64,000 nucleotides of DNA from Echiichthys vipera (Eukaryota > Chordata > Actinopteri > Perciformes > Trachinidae): NCBI GenBank assembly GCA_963691815.1, contig OY829668.1, positions 17,341,953 to 17,405,952 of the forward strand, read 5' to 3'. Shown in pieces: positions 10,431-21,318 of this stretch (the stretch's first letter is position 1; the number at the start of each line of letters is the position of its first letter). The notes below the pieces were generated by a model that had not been told where the DNA came from, made no database searches, and was given only the letters and a program-made list of their open reading frames with translations. The position numbers and the translations under genes were made by a program.

Positions 10431-13400
10431 TGCTAGAGTACCCTCTAGAAACCAAAACTTGTGCTATAGTGTCCCCTAGCAGCCCAAACACGTGTTAAAG
10501 TGTCCTCTAGGAGACAGAACTTGTGCTAAAGTGCCCTTAAGAGTCTAAACACGTGGTAAAGTGCCCTCTCGAAACCAAAACTTGTGTTCATGTGCCCTCT
10601 AGGAGCCCATAAAGTGTTAAAGTGCCCTCTAGGAGCCAAACATGCCAGAGTACCCTCTATAAACCAAAACTTGTGCAAATGTGCCGTCTAGGACCCCAAA
10701 CACGTGTTATAGTGTCCTCTACGAGCCAAACCCTGTGCTAAAGTGCCCTCTAGGAGCCAAACACGTATTAAAGTGTCCTCTACTAGCCAAACCCTGCGCT
10801 AAAGTGCCCTCCAGGAGCCTAAACACACACTTAAGTGCCCTCTAGGAGCCAAAACGTGTGCTAAAGTGCCATCTTGGAACCCAAAACGTGTGCTAGAGTA
10901 CTCTCTTGGGAGCCAAATGTGTGCTAAAGTGCCTTCTAGAAGCCAAAACAGGTGTTAAAGTGTCCTCTATGAACCAAACCCTGTGCTAAAGTGCACTCTA
11001 GGAGCCTAAACACATGCTGAAGTGCCCTCTTGGAGCCAAAACGTGTGCTAAAGTGCCCTCTAGGAGCCCATAAAGTGTTAAAGTGCCCTCTAGGAGCCAA
11101 ACATGCCAGAGTACCCTCTAGAAACCAAAACTTATGCTAATGTGCCGTCTAGGTCCCCAAACATGTGTTATAGTGTCCTCTACAAGCCAAACCCTGTGCT
11201 AAAGTGCCCTCTAGGAGCCAAACACGTGTTAAAGTGTCCTCTACGAGCCAAACCCTGCGCTAAAGTGCCCTCCAGGAGCCTAAACACACACTTAAGTGCC
11301 CTCTAGGAGCCAAAACGTGTGCTAAAGTGCCATCTTGGAAGCCAAAACGTGTGCTAGAGTACTCTCTTGGGAGCCAAATCGCGTGCTAAAGTGCTCTCTT
11401 AGGAGCCCAAACATGTGCTAAAGTGCCTTCTAGGAGCCCAAACACGTGCTAAAGTGCAGTCTTGGGAACCAAAACGTGTGCCAAAGTATCCTCTTTGGAG
11501 CCAAAACGTGTGCTAAAGTGCCCTCTAGGAGCCAAACATGCCAGAGTGCCCTCTAGAAACTAAAACTTGTGCTAAAGTTCCTTCTAGGAGCCCAAACACG
11601 TGTTAAAGTTTCCTCTAGGGGACAAAACGTGATCTAAAGTGCCGTCTTGGAAGCCAAAATGTGTGCTAAAGTGCCTTCTAGAAGCCATAACAGGTGTTAA
11701 AGTGTCCTCTATGAACCAAACCCTGTGCTAAAGTGCACCCTAGGAGCCTAAATATATGCTGAAGTGCCCTCTTGGAGCCAAAACGTGTGCTAAAGTGCCA
11801 TCTTAGGAGCCCAAACACGTGCTAAAGTGCCCTCTTGGGAGCCAAAACGTCTGCTAAAGTGCTCTTTTAGGAGCCAAAGCATGTGCTAACGTTCCCTCTA
11901 GGACCCCAAACACGTGCTATAGTGCCCTCTTGAATCCCAAGCACGTGCTAAAGTTCAGTCTTGGGAGCCAAAACGTGTGCTAAAGTATCCTCTTTGGAGC
12001 CAAAACGTGTGCTAAAGTGCCTTCTAGGAGCCAAACATGCCGGAGTACCCTCTAGAAACCAAAACTTGTGCTAAAGTTCTTTCGAGGAGCCTAAACACGT
12101 GTTAAAGTGTCCTCTAGAAACCAAAACTTGTGCTAATATTCCCTATTGGAGCCAAAACGTGTGCTAAAGTGCCCTCAAGGAGCCCAAACACGTGCTAAAG
12201 TGTCCTCTACGAGCCAAACCCTGTGCTAAAGTTCCCTCTAGCAGCCTAAACACGTGCTTAAGTGTCCTCTAGGGAACAAAACTTGTGCTAAAGTGCCCTC
12301 CAGGAGCCAAAACACGTGTTAAAGTTTCCTCTACGAGCCAAATCCTGTGCTAAAGTGCCCTCTAGGAGCCTAAACACGTGTTAAAGTGCCCTCTAGAAAC
12401 CAAAAATTGTGCTAAAGTGCCATCTTGGAAGCCAAAACGTGTGCTCAAGTGCTCTCTTGGGAGCCAAATCGTGTGCTAATGTGCTCTCTTAGGAACCCAA
12501 ACACGTGCTAAAATGCCCTCTAGGAGCCAAAACATGTGCTAAAGTGCCGTGTTGTAAGCCAAAACGTCTGATAGAGTTCTCTCTTGGGAGCCAAAACGTG
12601 TGCTAAAGTGCTCTCTTAGGAGTCAAAGTATGTGCTAATGTTCCCTCTAGGCGCCCAAACACGTGCTAAAGTGCAGTCTTGGGAGCCAAAACGTGTGCTA
12701 AAGTATCCTCTTTGGAGCCTAAACGTGTGCATAAGTGCTTTCTAGGAGCCAAACATACCAGAGTACCTTCTAGAAACCTAAACTTATGCTAAAGTTCCCT
12801 CTAGGAGCCAAAACACGTGTTAAAGTGTCCTCTACGAGCCAAATCCTGTGCTAAAGTGCCTTCTAGGAGCCTAAACCATGTTAAAGTGCCCTCTAGAAAC
12901 CAAAACTTGTGCAAAAGTGCCATCTTGGAAGCCAAAACGTGTGCTAAAGTGCTCTCTTGGGAGCCAAATCGTGTGCTAAAGTGCTCTCTTAGGAGCCAAA
13001 ACACGTGTTAAAGTGCCCTCTAGGAGCCAAAACGTGTGCTAAAGTGCCGTGTTGTAAGCCAAAACATCTGTTAGAGTTCTCTCTTGGGAGCCAAAACGTG
13101 TGCTAAAGTGCTCTCTTAGGAGCCAAAGTATGTGCTAAAATTCCCTCTAGGAGCCCAAACACGTGCTAAAGTGCAGTCTTGGGAGCCAAAACATGTGCTA
13201 AAGTATCCTCTTTGGAGCCTTAACGTGTGCATAAGTGCCCTCTAGGAGCCAAACATACCAGAGTACCTTCTAGAAACCAAAACTTGTGCTAAAGTTCCCT
13301 CTAGGAGCCCAAACACGTGTTAAAGTTTACTTCATGAGCCAAACCCTTTGCTAAAGTGCCCTCTAGGAGCCTAAACACATGCTTAAGTGCCCTCTAGGAG

Positions 13401-13776
13401 CCAAAACAGTTGCTAAAGTGCCATATTGGAAGCCAAATTGTGTGCTAAAGTGCTCTCTTAGGAGCCCAAACACGTGCTAAAGTGCCCTCTAGGAGCCAAA
13501 ACACATGCTAAAGTGCACTCTTGGGTGCAAAAACGTGTGCCAAAGTATCCTCATTGGAGCCAAAATGTGTCTAAAGTGCATCTTTTAAGCCAAAACGTGT
13601 GTCAAAGTGCTCTCTTGGGAGCCAAAACTTGTGCTAAGGTGCTCTCTTAGCAGCCAAAACTTGTGCTAAAGTTCCCTCTAGGAGCTTAAACACGTGCTAG
13701 AGTACCCTCTAGAAACTAAAACCTGTGCTAAAGTTCCCTCTAGGAGCCTAAGCACGTGTAAAAGTGTCTTCTAGGG
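10431..13776 (+). repeat. 31-bp satellite array, segment 2
   Basis: Same monomer and orientation as segment 1. Two local block duplications are visible. AGGAGCCCATAAAGTG recurs 461 bp apart (10601 and 11062). About 500 bp at 12300-12800 is repeated at 12801-13300, with AAACATACCA at 12751 and 13251. No gene or other element is seen between the hAT remnant and the hAT element. Confidence 0.94.
12300..13300 (+). repeat. Two tandem copies of a 500-bp satellite block
   Basis: The rare variants AAATCCTGTGC (12340 and 12841) and AAACATACCAGAGTACC (12751 and 13251) recur 500-501 bp apart with the intervening monomers in the same order. The unit corresponds to about 16 monomers. Confidence 0.8.
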
Positions 13777-13790
13777 CAGTGTTTTTCAAC
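13777..13790 (+). repeat. hAT left terminal inverted repeat
   Basis: CAGTGTTTTTCAAC, the exact reverse complement of the last 14 bases of the element at 16391-16404. The internal sequences diverge directly after it. Confidence 0.93.
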
Positions 13791-13793
13791 AAC

Positions 13794-13842
13794 TGTGCCG
13801 CGGCACACTAGTGTGCCGTGAGAGATCGTCAGGTGTGCCGTG
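13794..13842. other. hAT subterminal palindromes and TGTGCCG repeats
   Basis: A perfect 14-bp palindrome TGTGCCGCGGCACA (13794-13807) overlaps a perfect 12-bp palindrome CACACTAGTGTG (13804-13815). TGTGCCG also recurs as direct copies downstream. A related TGTGCC lies near the right end (about 16340). Clusters of short subterminal motifs are known transposase-binding sites in hAT elements; that role here is an inference. Confidence 0.6.
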
Positions 13843-14101
13843 GGAAATTATCCAATTTCACCTAATTGATCTAAAAAAAAATTTTGAAAACAAATTAATT
13901 ATTATCTGCAAATAATATACCATTGTCGAGTGTCCGTGCTGCAGTAGTGACTGAGAGCGTAATCATGTAAAACTCTTCCATAACACTAGATGGCAGCAGG
14001 TAGCGAATTGCATTGTACGTTGAGACAAGAGAATTAGTGAGGCATGAAAGTGACCGCTGGCGGTAAAAGCATTGTGGGTAAGCAAGACTACGGTGACAGT
14101 G

Positions 14102-15959
14102 ATGGAGAAGTTTTTGAAGAGGAAAAATGCCAATTCCGAACTGGGCCCTGGACAAAATTCGGACCCAGAAGAAGGCCCTAGTATGAGTGGAAGAAAGAAA
14201 GCAAAGACGGTGAGCTCGAGGCAATACAGCGAGAGTTATGTTTCATTTGGATTTACTTCCACCGGGGATGCAACGACACAGATCCCGTTGTGCTTGGTGT
14301 GTGGCGAGAGGCTATCCAACAGTGCTATGGTACCAAGCAAGCTTAAACGCCATCTCCAAACGAAACACCCGTCGCTTCAAAACAAGAATAAGGAGTATTT
14401 TGTTCGCCTGCGTGAACACACGGAGAAGCAGGCAACATTTATAAGAAAAACCACAAAGGTAAATGAGAGAGCCCTTAAAGCTAGCTACCACGTAGCTGAA
14501 CTTGTAGCTAAATCCAAACGGTCCCACACTGTGGCAGAGACATTAATATTACCCGCCTGCAAAGCCATTGTAAATGAGATGCTGGGACCTGAAGCGGTTA
14601 AAGAAGTAGCCAAAGTCCCTCTCTCAGATAAGACAATTGCCAGACGTATTGATGACATGTCTGCCGACATCGAAAGTGTGGTTTTGGAAAAGATTCGTAT
14701 CAGTGAGAAATTTGCGCTGCAACTTAACAAGTCCACGGATATTAGTGGACATGCTCAACTCTTGGCCAATGTGCGTTTTGTGGATGGAGACGTAATCAGA
14801 GAAAACTTTCTGTTTTGCAAGGCTTTGCCAGAAAGAACAACGGGAGAGGAAATTTTTCGGGTCACATCAGAGTATCTCGAAAAAGGAGGAAAACTGCACG
14901 GGTGTCAGCATTGATGGAGCCGCAGCCATGGTCGGGCGCACCAAAGGCTTCGTTAGCAGAGTGAAGGAAACAAACCCAGATGTGATAGTTACGCACTGTT
15001 TCTTACACCGTGAGGCCCTCGTTGCCAAGACTTTACCAGCAGAACTAGCCCCTGTGTTGGATGATGTTGTGGGCATTGTAAACTTTGTAAAGACACGACC
15101 TGTGAAAAGCCGCATATTTGCGTCTTTGTGTGAGGAAATGGGAGCGGAGCATAAAGCCTTGTTGTTTCACACGGAGGTCCGATGGTTGTCGCGCGGCAAG
15201 GTGCTGGCCCGTGTGTATGAGCTGCTGGAGGAACTCAAGGTGTTTCTGACAAATGAGGGGTCCGATTACGCAAAACTGCTTGCAAGTGATGAGTGATGTG
15301 CAAGGCTGGCATATCTGGCGGATATTTTTCATCATCTGAATGAACTGAACACACGAATGCAAGGCCGGAATGAAAACCTGCTCACACGTACGGATAAAAT
15401 AAATGGCTTCCGTTCAAAGGTGCACCTCTGGCAACAACATGTGGAAAGTGGCAACCTTGAAATGTTTCCACTCACCAAGAAATGGCAAGATGTTCAAACT
15501 GCTGCACTGTGTGAGATCATTAGTAAACATCTGAAAACTCTCCAGGAGAAGATGTCATTTTATTTCTCTTCAGCCTACACTGATAGCCTTGACTGGGTTA
15601 GGGAGCCATACAGCTCAGCAGTTTTTGGAAAGGACATGACTTTGCAGGAGCAGGAGGAACTAACTGAACTGAGACAAAATCGTGGTCTGAAGCTAAGCTT
15701 TGCTGATCTACCTTTGGACAGTTTTTGGTTGACTGCTGCCAAGGAGTTCCCCATTCTGGCAAACAAAGCTATTGTGACATTGCTCCCATTTGCCACGACA
15801 TATCTGTGTGAGGTGAGCTTCTCAAGTCTGACTGCCATCAAAACTAAAAACAGAGAGCGACTGAGAGCTGTTGAGGAAGAGCTTCGTGTGTGTCTTTCTT
15901 CAATTCCTGCCAGGATATCAGCTCTTTGTTCATCCAAACAGGCACAGGTTTCACACTGA
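14102..15959 (+). pseudogene. hAT transposase (ZBED5/FAM200-like), disrupted
   Basis: Encodes the DNA-cutting enzyme of the surrounding hAT element. The first in-frame ATG is at 14102 (MEKFLKRKN). An N-terminal zinc finger of BED type is visible (CLVCGE, then [10 protein letters not shown]). The catalytic core follows: STDISG with the first acidic residue, [11 protein letters not shown] with the second (GAT at 14913-14915), HCFLHREAL (the C-x2-H motif) and [10 protein letters not shown]. The C-terminal hAT dimerisation region is [18 protein letters not shown]. Two lesions are seen. Near 14885-14895 a small deletion shifts the frame, so the first frame ends at 14914 and the rest continues in another. 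At 15294-15296 TGA replaces an expected tryptophan codon after ASDE. LNKSTD also departs from the more usual D/E-rich form before STD. Human ZBED5 and FAM200 are known domesticated relatives, but this copy is a broken transposon gene, not a host gene. Confidence 0.9.
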
Positions 15960-16390
15960 GTCAGTAAAATACACTGAGATTGACATTTTGTACATGTAAC
16001 TCTTCATATTTCTCAGTGTAGAACAGTGAAATCTTTCCCAAATATTATTGCTTCTGTCATAATAAGCACTATATTTCTGTATTCCTGGTAATTTATGATT
16101 TTGGACAGAATTAGAGTTTGCAAAACACTTTGACCTTTTCTACTACCTTTAAGACCACATTGTTGTTTCATTTATTATGTTCAAGCTGTATTTTTAAAGT
16201 GGACATATATAAATATAAATGATGATAAAGTCCTTTATTCTTTGTGTTTATTTGATTCCTATTCAAGACACTTTGATGAGAATGACTATATTGTTAATAT
16301 AGGCTACAGAGTATCATTTTTTAACATGTTTGGCTGGTGGTGTGCCTCGTGATTTTTTCAATGAAAAAAATGTACCTTGGCTCAAAAAAG
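15960..16390 (+). other. hAT 3' non-coding region
   Basis: AT-rich sequence between the transposase stop and the right terminal repeat. It has no open frame of interest. Near the end is an inverted repeat ATTTTTTCA/TGAAAAAAAT (about 16353-16372). Its last 108 bases are the part also preserved in the orphan fragment at 10309-10430. Confidence 0.75.
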
Positions 16391-16404
16391 GTTGAAAAAC
16401 ACTG
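16391..16404 (-). repeat. hAT right terminal inverted repeat
   Basis: GTTGAAAAACACTG, the inverted partner of 13777-13790. It is followed directly by the satellite octamer CTCTAGGA, the better preserved half of the target duplication. Confidence 0.93.
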
Positions 16405-16589
16405 CTCTAGGAGCCCAAACATGTGCTAAAGTGTCCTCTAGTAGCCCAAACACGTGTTAAAGTATCCTCTACGAGCCGAACCCTGTGCTGAAGTGCCCTC
16501 TAGGAGCCTAAACAGGTGTTGAAGTGTCTTCTACGAGCCAAACCCTGTGCTAAAGTGCCCTCTAGGAGCCTAAAAACGTGCTTAAGTGC

Positions 16590-18420
16590 CCTCTAGGAGC
16601 CAAAACGTGTGCTAAAGTGCCGTCTTGGAAGCCAAAAAATCTGCTAAAGTGCCCTCTAGGAGCCAAAACACGTGCTAAAGTGCTCTCTTAAGAGCCCAAA
16701 CATGTGATTAAGTGCCCTCTTGGGGCCCAAACACATGCTAAAGTGCAGTCTTGGGAGCCAAAACCTGTGCTAAAGTGCCCTCTAGGAGCCAAAATGTGAT
16801 CTAAAGTGCCGTTTTGGAAGCCAAAATGTGTGCTAAAGTGCCCTCTAGGAGCCCAAACACATGTTATAGTGCACTCTTGGGAGCCAAAACGTGTGCTAAA
16901 GTGCCCTTTAGGAGCCAGACATGCTAGAGTACCCTCTATAAACCAAAACGTGTGCTAAAGTGCCCTCTAGGAGCCTAAACACGTGGAAAAGTGCTCTCTA
17001 GAAACCAAAACTTGTGCTACAGTGTCCTCTAGGAGCCCAAACACGTGTTAAAGTGTCCTCTAGGGGACAGAACTTGTGCTAAAGTGCTCTCTAGGAGTCT
17101 AAACACGTTCGAAAGTGCCCTCTAGGAGCCAAAACGTGATCTAAAGTGCCGTCTTGGAAGCCAAAATGTGTGCTAAAGTGCCCTCTAGAAACCAAAACTT
17201 GTGCTAAAGTGCCCTCTAGGAGCCCAAACACATGTTATAGTGCACTCCTGGGAGCCAAAACGTGTGCTAAAGTGCCCTTTAGGAGCCAGACATGCTAGAG
17301 TACCCTCTAGAAACCAAAACGTGTGCTAAAGTGCCCTCTAGGAGCCTAAACACGTGGTAAAGTGCTCTCTAGAAACCAAAACTTGTGCTACAGTGTCCTC
17401 TAGGAGCCCAAACACGTGTTAAAGTGTCGTCTAGGGGACAGAACTTGTGCTAAAGTGCTCTCTAGGAGTCTAAACACGTTCGAAAGTGCCCTCTAGGAGC
17501 CAAAACGTGTGCTAAAGTGCCGTCTTGGAAGCCAAAACATCTGCTAAAGTGCCCTCTAGGAGCCAAAACACATGCTAAAGTGCTCTCTTAAGAGCCCAAA
17601 CATGTGATTAAGTGCCCTCTTGGGGCCCAAACACATGCTAAAGTGCAGTCTTGGGAGCCAAAACCTGTGCTAAAGTGCCCTCTAGGAGCCAAAACGTGAT
17701 CTAAAGTGCCGTTTTGGAAGCCAAAATGTGTGCTAAAGTGCCCTCTAGAAACCAAAACTTGTGCTAAAGTGCCCTCTAGGAGCCCAAACACGTGTTATAG
17801 TGCACTCTTGGGAGCCAAAACGTGTGCTAAAGTGCCCTTTAGGAGCCAGACATGCTAGAGTACCCTCTAGAAACCAAAACGTGTGCTAAAGTGCCCTCTA
17901 GGAGCCTAAACACGTGGCAAAGTGCTCTCTAGAAACCAAAACTTGTGCTACAGTGTCCTCTAGGAGCCCAATCACGTGTTAAAGTGTCCTCTAGGGGACA
18001 GAACTTGTGCTAAAGTGCTCTCTAGGAGTCTAAACACGTTCGAAAGTGCCCTCTAGGAGCCAAAACGTGATCTAAAGTGCCGTCTTGGAAGCCAAAATGT
18101 GTGCTAAAGTGCCCTCTAGAAACCAAAACTTGTGCTAAAGTGCCCTCTAGGAGCCCAAACACGTGTTATAGTGCACTCCTGGGAGCCAAAACGTGTGCTA
18201 AAGTGCCCTTTAGGAGCCAGACATGCTAGAGTAACCTCTAGAAACCAAAACGTGTGCTAAAGTGCCCTCTAGGAGCCTAAACACGTGGTAAAGTGCTCTC
18301 TAGAAACCAAAACTTGTGTTAAAGTGTCCTCTAGGGGACATAATTTGTGCTAAAGTGCTCTCTAGGAGTCTAAACACGTTCGAAAGTGCCCTCTAGGAGC
18401 CAAAACGTGATCTAAAGTGC
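16590..18420 (+). repeat. Tandem 0.90-0.93-kb satellite unit, two copies
   Basis: TGGGGCCCAAACACATGC recurs at 16721 and 17621 (900 bp). AAACACGTTCGAAAGTGCC recurs at 17101 and 18032 (931 bp). The second copy carries one extra 31-bp monomer (the B-type monomer near 17748), which accounts for the change in spacing. Inside each copy a shorter subunit is also repeated, since AAACACGTTCG is also present at 17472 and 18372. Confidence 0.85.
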
Positions 18421-20689
18421 CATCTTGGTAGCCAAAACGTGTGCTAAAGTGCTCTCTAGAAAACAAAACTTGTGCTAAAGTGCCCTCTAAGAGCCTAAAC
18501 AAATGTTAAAGTGTCCTCTACTAGCCAAACACCATGCTAGAGTACCCTCTAGAAACCAGTACTTGTGCTAAAGTTCCCTCTAGGAGCCTAAACACGTGCT
18601 AAAGTGCCCTCTTGGAGCCAAACACGTGCTAAAGTGCAGTCTTGGGAGCCAAAAAGTGTGGTAAAGTATCCTCTTTGGAGCCAAAACGTGTGCTAAAGTG
18701 CCCTCTAGGAGCCTAAACACGTGGTAAAGTGCCCTCTAGAAACCAAAACTTGTGCTAAAGTGCCCTCCAGGAGCCCAAACACGTGTTCAAGTTTCCTCTA
18801 CAAGCCAAACCCTGTGCGAAAGTGCCCTCAAGGAGCCCAAACACGTGTTAAAGTGTCCTCTACGAGCCAAACCCTGTGCAAACATGCTCTCTTAAGAGCC
18901 CAAACACGTGCTAAAGTGCCCTCTTGGAGCCCACACACGTGCTAAAATGCACTCTTGGGAGCCAAAACTTGTGCTAAAGTATCCTCTTTGGAGCCAAAAA
19001 GTTTGCTAAAGTGCCCTCTAGGAGCCAAACATGCCAGATTACCCTCTAGAGACCAAAACTTTTGCTAAAGTTCCCTCTAGGAGCCTAAACAATTGCTAAA
19101 GTGCCCTCTAGGAGCCAAATCGTGATATAAAGTGCCATCTTGAAAGCCAAAACGTGTGCTCAAGTGCCCTTTAGAAACAAAAACTTGTGCTAAAGTGCCC
19201 TCTAGTAGCCCAAACACGTGCTAAAGTGTACTATGTGAGCCAAACCCTGTGCTAAAGTGCCCTCTAGGAGCCCAAACACGTGTTAAAGTGTCCTCTACGA
19301 GCCAAACCCTGTGCTAAAGTGCTCTCTAGGAGCCTAAACACATGCTTAAGTGCCCTCTACGAGCCAAAATGTGTGCTAAAGTGCCATCTTGGAAGCCTAA
19401 ATGTGTGCTAAACTGCTCTCTTCGGAGCCAAATCGTGTGCTAAAGTGCTCTCTAGGAGCCAAACATGCTAGAGTACCCTCTAGAAACCAAAACTTGTGCT
19501 AAAGTTCCCTCTAGGAGCCTATACACGTGCTAAAGTGCCCTTTTGGAGCTCAAACACGTGCTAAAGTGCAGTCTTGGGAGACAAAACGTTTGCTAAATTG
19601 TCCTGTACGGAGCCAAAACGTGTAATAAAGTATCCTCTTTGGAGCCAAAAGGTGTTCTAAAGTGCCCTCTAGGAGACAAATATGCCAGAGTACCCTCTAG
19701 AAACCAAAACTTGTGCTAAAGTGCCCTCTAGGAGTCTAAACACGTTCTAAAGTGCCCTCTAGGAGCCAAAACGTGATCTAAAGTGCCGTCTTGGAAGCCA
19801 AAACGTGTGCTAAAGTGCTCTCTAGAAAACAAAACTTGTACTAAAGTGCCCTCTACGAGCCCAAACACGTGTTAAAGTTTCCTTTACGAGCCAAACACCA
19901 TGCTAGAGTACCCTCTAGAAACCAAAACTTGTGCTAAAGTTCCCTCTAGGAGCCTAAACACGTGCTAGAGTACCCTCTAGAAACCAAAACTTGTGCTAAA
20001 GTTCCCTCTAGGAGCCTAAACACGTGGTAAAGTTCCCTCTAGAAACCAAAACTCGTGCTACAGTTTCCTCTAGGAGCCCAAACACGTGTTAGTGTCCTCT
20101 AGGGGACAGAACTTGTTCTAAAGTGCCCCCTAGGAGTCTGAACATGTGCTAAAGTGCCCTCTAGGAGCCAAAACGTGATCTAAAGTGGCGTCTTGGAATC
20201 CAGAATGTGTGCTAAAGTGCTCTCTAGAAAACAAAACATGTGCTAAAGTATCCTCTTTGGAGCCAAAACGTATGCTACATTGCCCTCTAGCAGCCAAAAA
20301 TGCCAGAGAACCCTCTAGAAACCAAAACTTGTGCTAAAGTTCCCTCTAGGAGCCTAAACACGTGGTAAAGTGCCCTCTTGAAAACAAAACTTGTGCTAAA
20401 GTGCCCTCCAGGATCCCAAACACGTGTTAAAGTGTTCTCTACGAGCCAAAACCTGTGCTCAAGTGCACTCTAGGAGCCTAAACACGTACTTAAGTGCCCT
20501 CTAGGAGCCAAAACATGTGCTAAAGTGCTCTCTTGGGAGCCAAAATGTGTGCTAAAGTGCTCTCTTAGGAGCCAAAGAATGTGCTAAAGTTCCCTCTAGG
20601 AGCCTAAACACTTGCTGAAGTGCCCTCTGGGAGCCAAAACGTGTTCTAAAGTGTCGTCTTGAAAGCCAAATCGTGTGCTAAAGTGCCCT

Positions 20690-20945
20690 CTAGGAGCCCA
20701 AACACGTGCTAAAGTGTCCTCTGCGAGCCAAACCCTGTGCTAAAGGGCCCTCTAGGAGCCCAAACACGTGCTAAAGTGTCCTCTGCGAGCCAAACCCTGT
20801 GCTAAAGTGCCCTCTAGGAGTCCAAACAAGTGTTAAAGTGTCTTCTACGAGCCAAACCCTTTGCTAAAGTGCCCTCTAGGAGTCCAAACAAGTGTTAAAG
20901 TGTCTTCTACGAGCCAAACCCTTTGCTAAAGTGCCCTCTAGGAGC
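20690..20945 (+). repeat. Local 62-bp dimer duplications
   Basis: Two different dimers are each doubled exactly. One contains GTGTCCTCTGCGAGCC and the other GTGTCTTCTACGAGCC with the rare AGTCCAAACAAGTG. This is the smallest visible step of array growth: amplification by two monomers, not one. Confidence 0.85.
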
Positions 20946-21175
20946 CTAAACACATGCTTAATTGCTCTCTTGGGAGCCAAATCGTGTGCAAAAGTGCTCT
21001 CTTAGGAGCCGAAACACTTGCTAAAGTGCCCTCTAGGAGCCAGACATGCTAGAGTACCCTCTAGAAACCAAAACTTGTGCTAAAATTCTCTCTAGGAGCC
21101 TAAACGAGTGCTAGAGTACACTCTAGAAACCAAGACTTGTGCTAAAGTGCCCTCCAGGAGCCCAGACACGTGTTA

Positions 21176-21318
21176 GACACAGTTCCGGCGCTGTGTAAAG
21201 CGGCAGCCAGCAACAGTTGCTCCCTCTCCTTTCCGCACTTTTATGCTATTTTATCTTATTTTACTCTCTTTTTATAAGTACTTTTTCCTGTAAGTCGTAG
21301 TGCTAACCTTAGCCAACT
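21176..21318 (+). other. LINE 5' untranslated leader
   Basis: Non-satellite sequence between the insertion point and the first ATG of the LINE frame. It starts GACACAGTTCCGGCGC and becomes T-rich. Its presence, together with an intact endonuclease, suggests this copy is full length or nearly so. LINE leaders normally carry an internal promoter, but I see no motif that proves one here. Confidence 0.55.

Larger units (their letters stand above)
13777..16404 (+). mobile_element. hAT (Buster-like) DNA transposon, decayed
   Basis: A 2,628-bp element with terminal inverted repeats CAGTGTTTTTCAAC (left) and GTTGAAAAACACTG (right). The flanking octamers are TTCTAGGG (13769-13776) and CTCTAGGA (16405-16412). 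They match at six of eight bases and have TA at the centre, as expected for the 8-bp duplications of hAT elements and the nnnTAnnn preference of the Buster group. The left subterminal region carries short palindromes and repeated TGTGCCG motifs. The interior holds one transposase gene broken by a frameshift and a stop codon. The ends look intact, so the copy could in principle be mobilised only by a transposase supplied elsewhere. Confidence 0.93.
16405..21175 (+). repeat. 31-bp satellite array, segment 3
   Basis: Satellite continues in the same orientation directly after the hAT element. It contains a block of 900-931 bp in two copies (16590-18420) and short 62-bp dimer duplications near 20690-20945. 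No gene is seen. It ends in the middle of a monomer at CACGTGTTA, where the LINE starts. Confidence 0.94.

Noticed and set aside
14072..14101. An upstream start (TTG at 14072) for the hAT transposase.
   Set aside because: TTG is not a normal eukaryotic start, and the in-frame ATG at 14102 begins a typical transposase N-terminus.
14312..15937. Antisense and alternative-frame open stretches over the hAT transposase.
   Set aside because: They overlap the recognised transposase frame and contain none of the motifs of any family; they are shadows.
14102..15959. A domesticated host gene of the ZBED5/FAM200 type.
   Set aside because: The gene lies between intact terminal repeats with a target duplication and has a frameshift and a stop, so it is a transposon copy.
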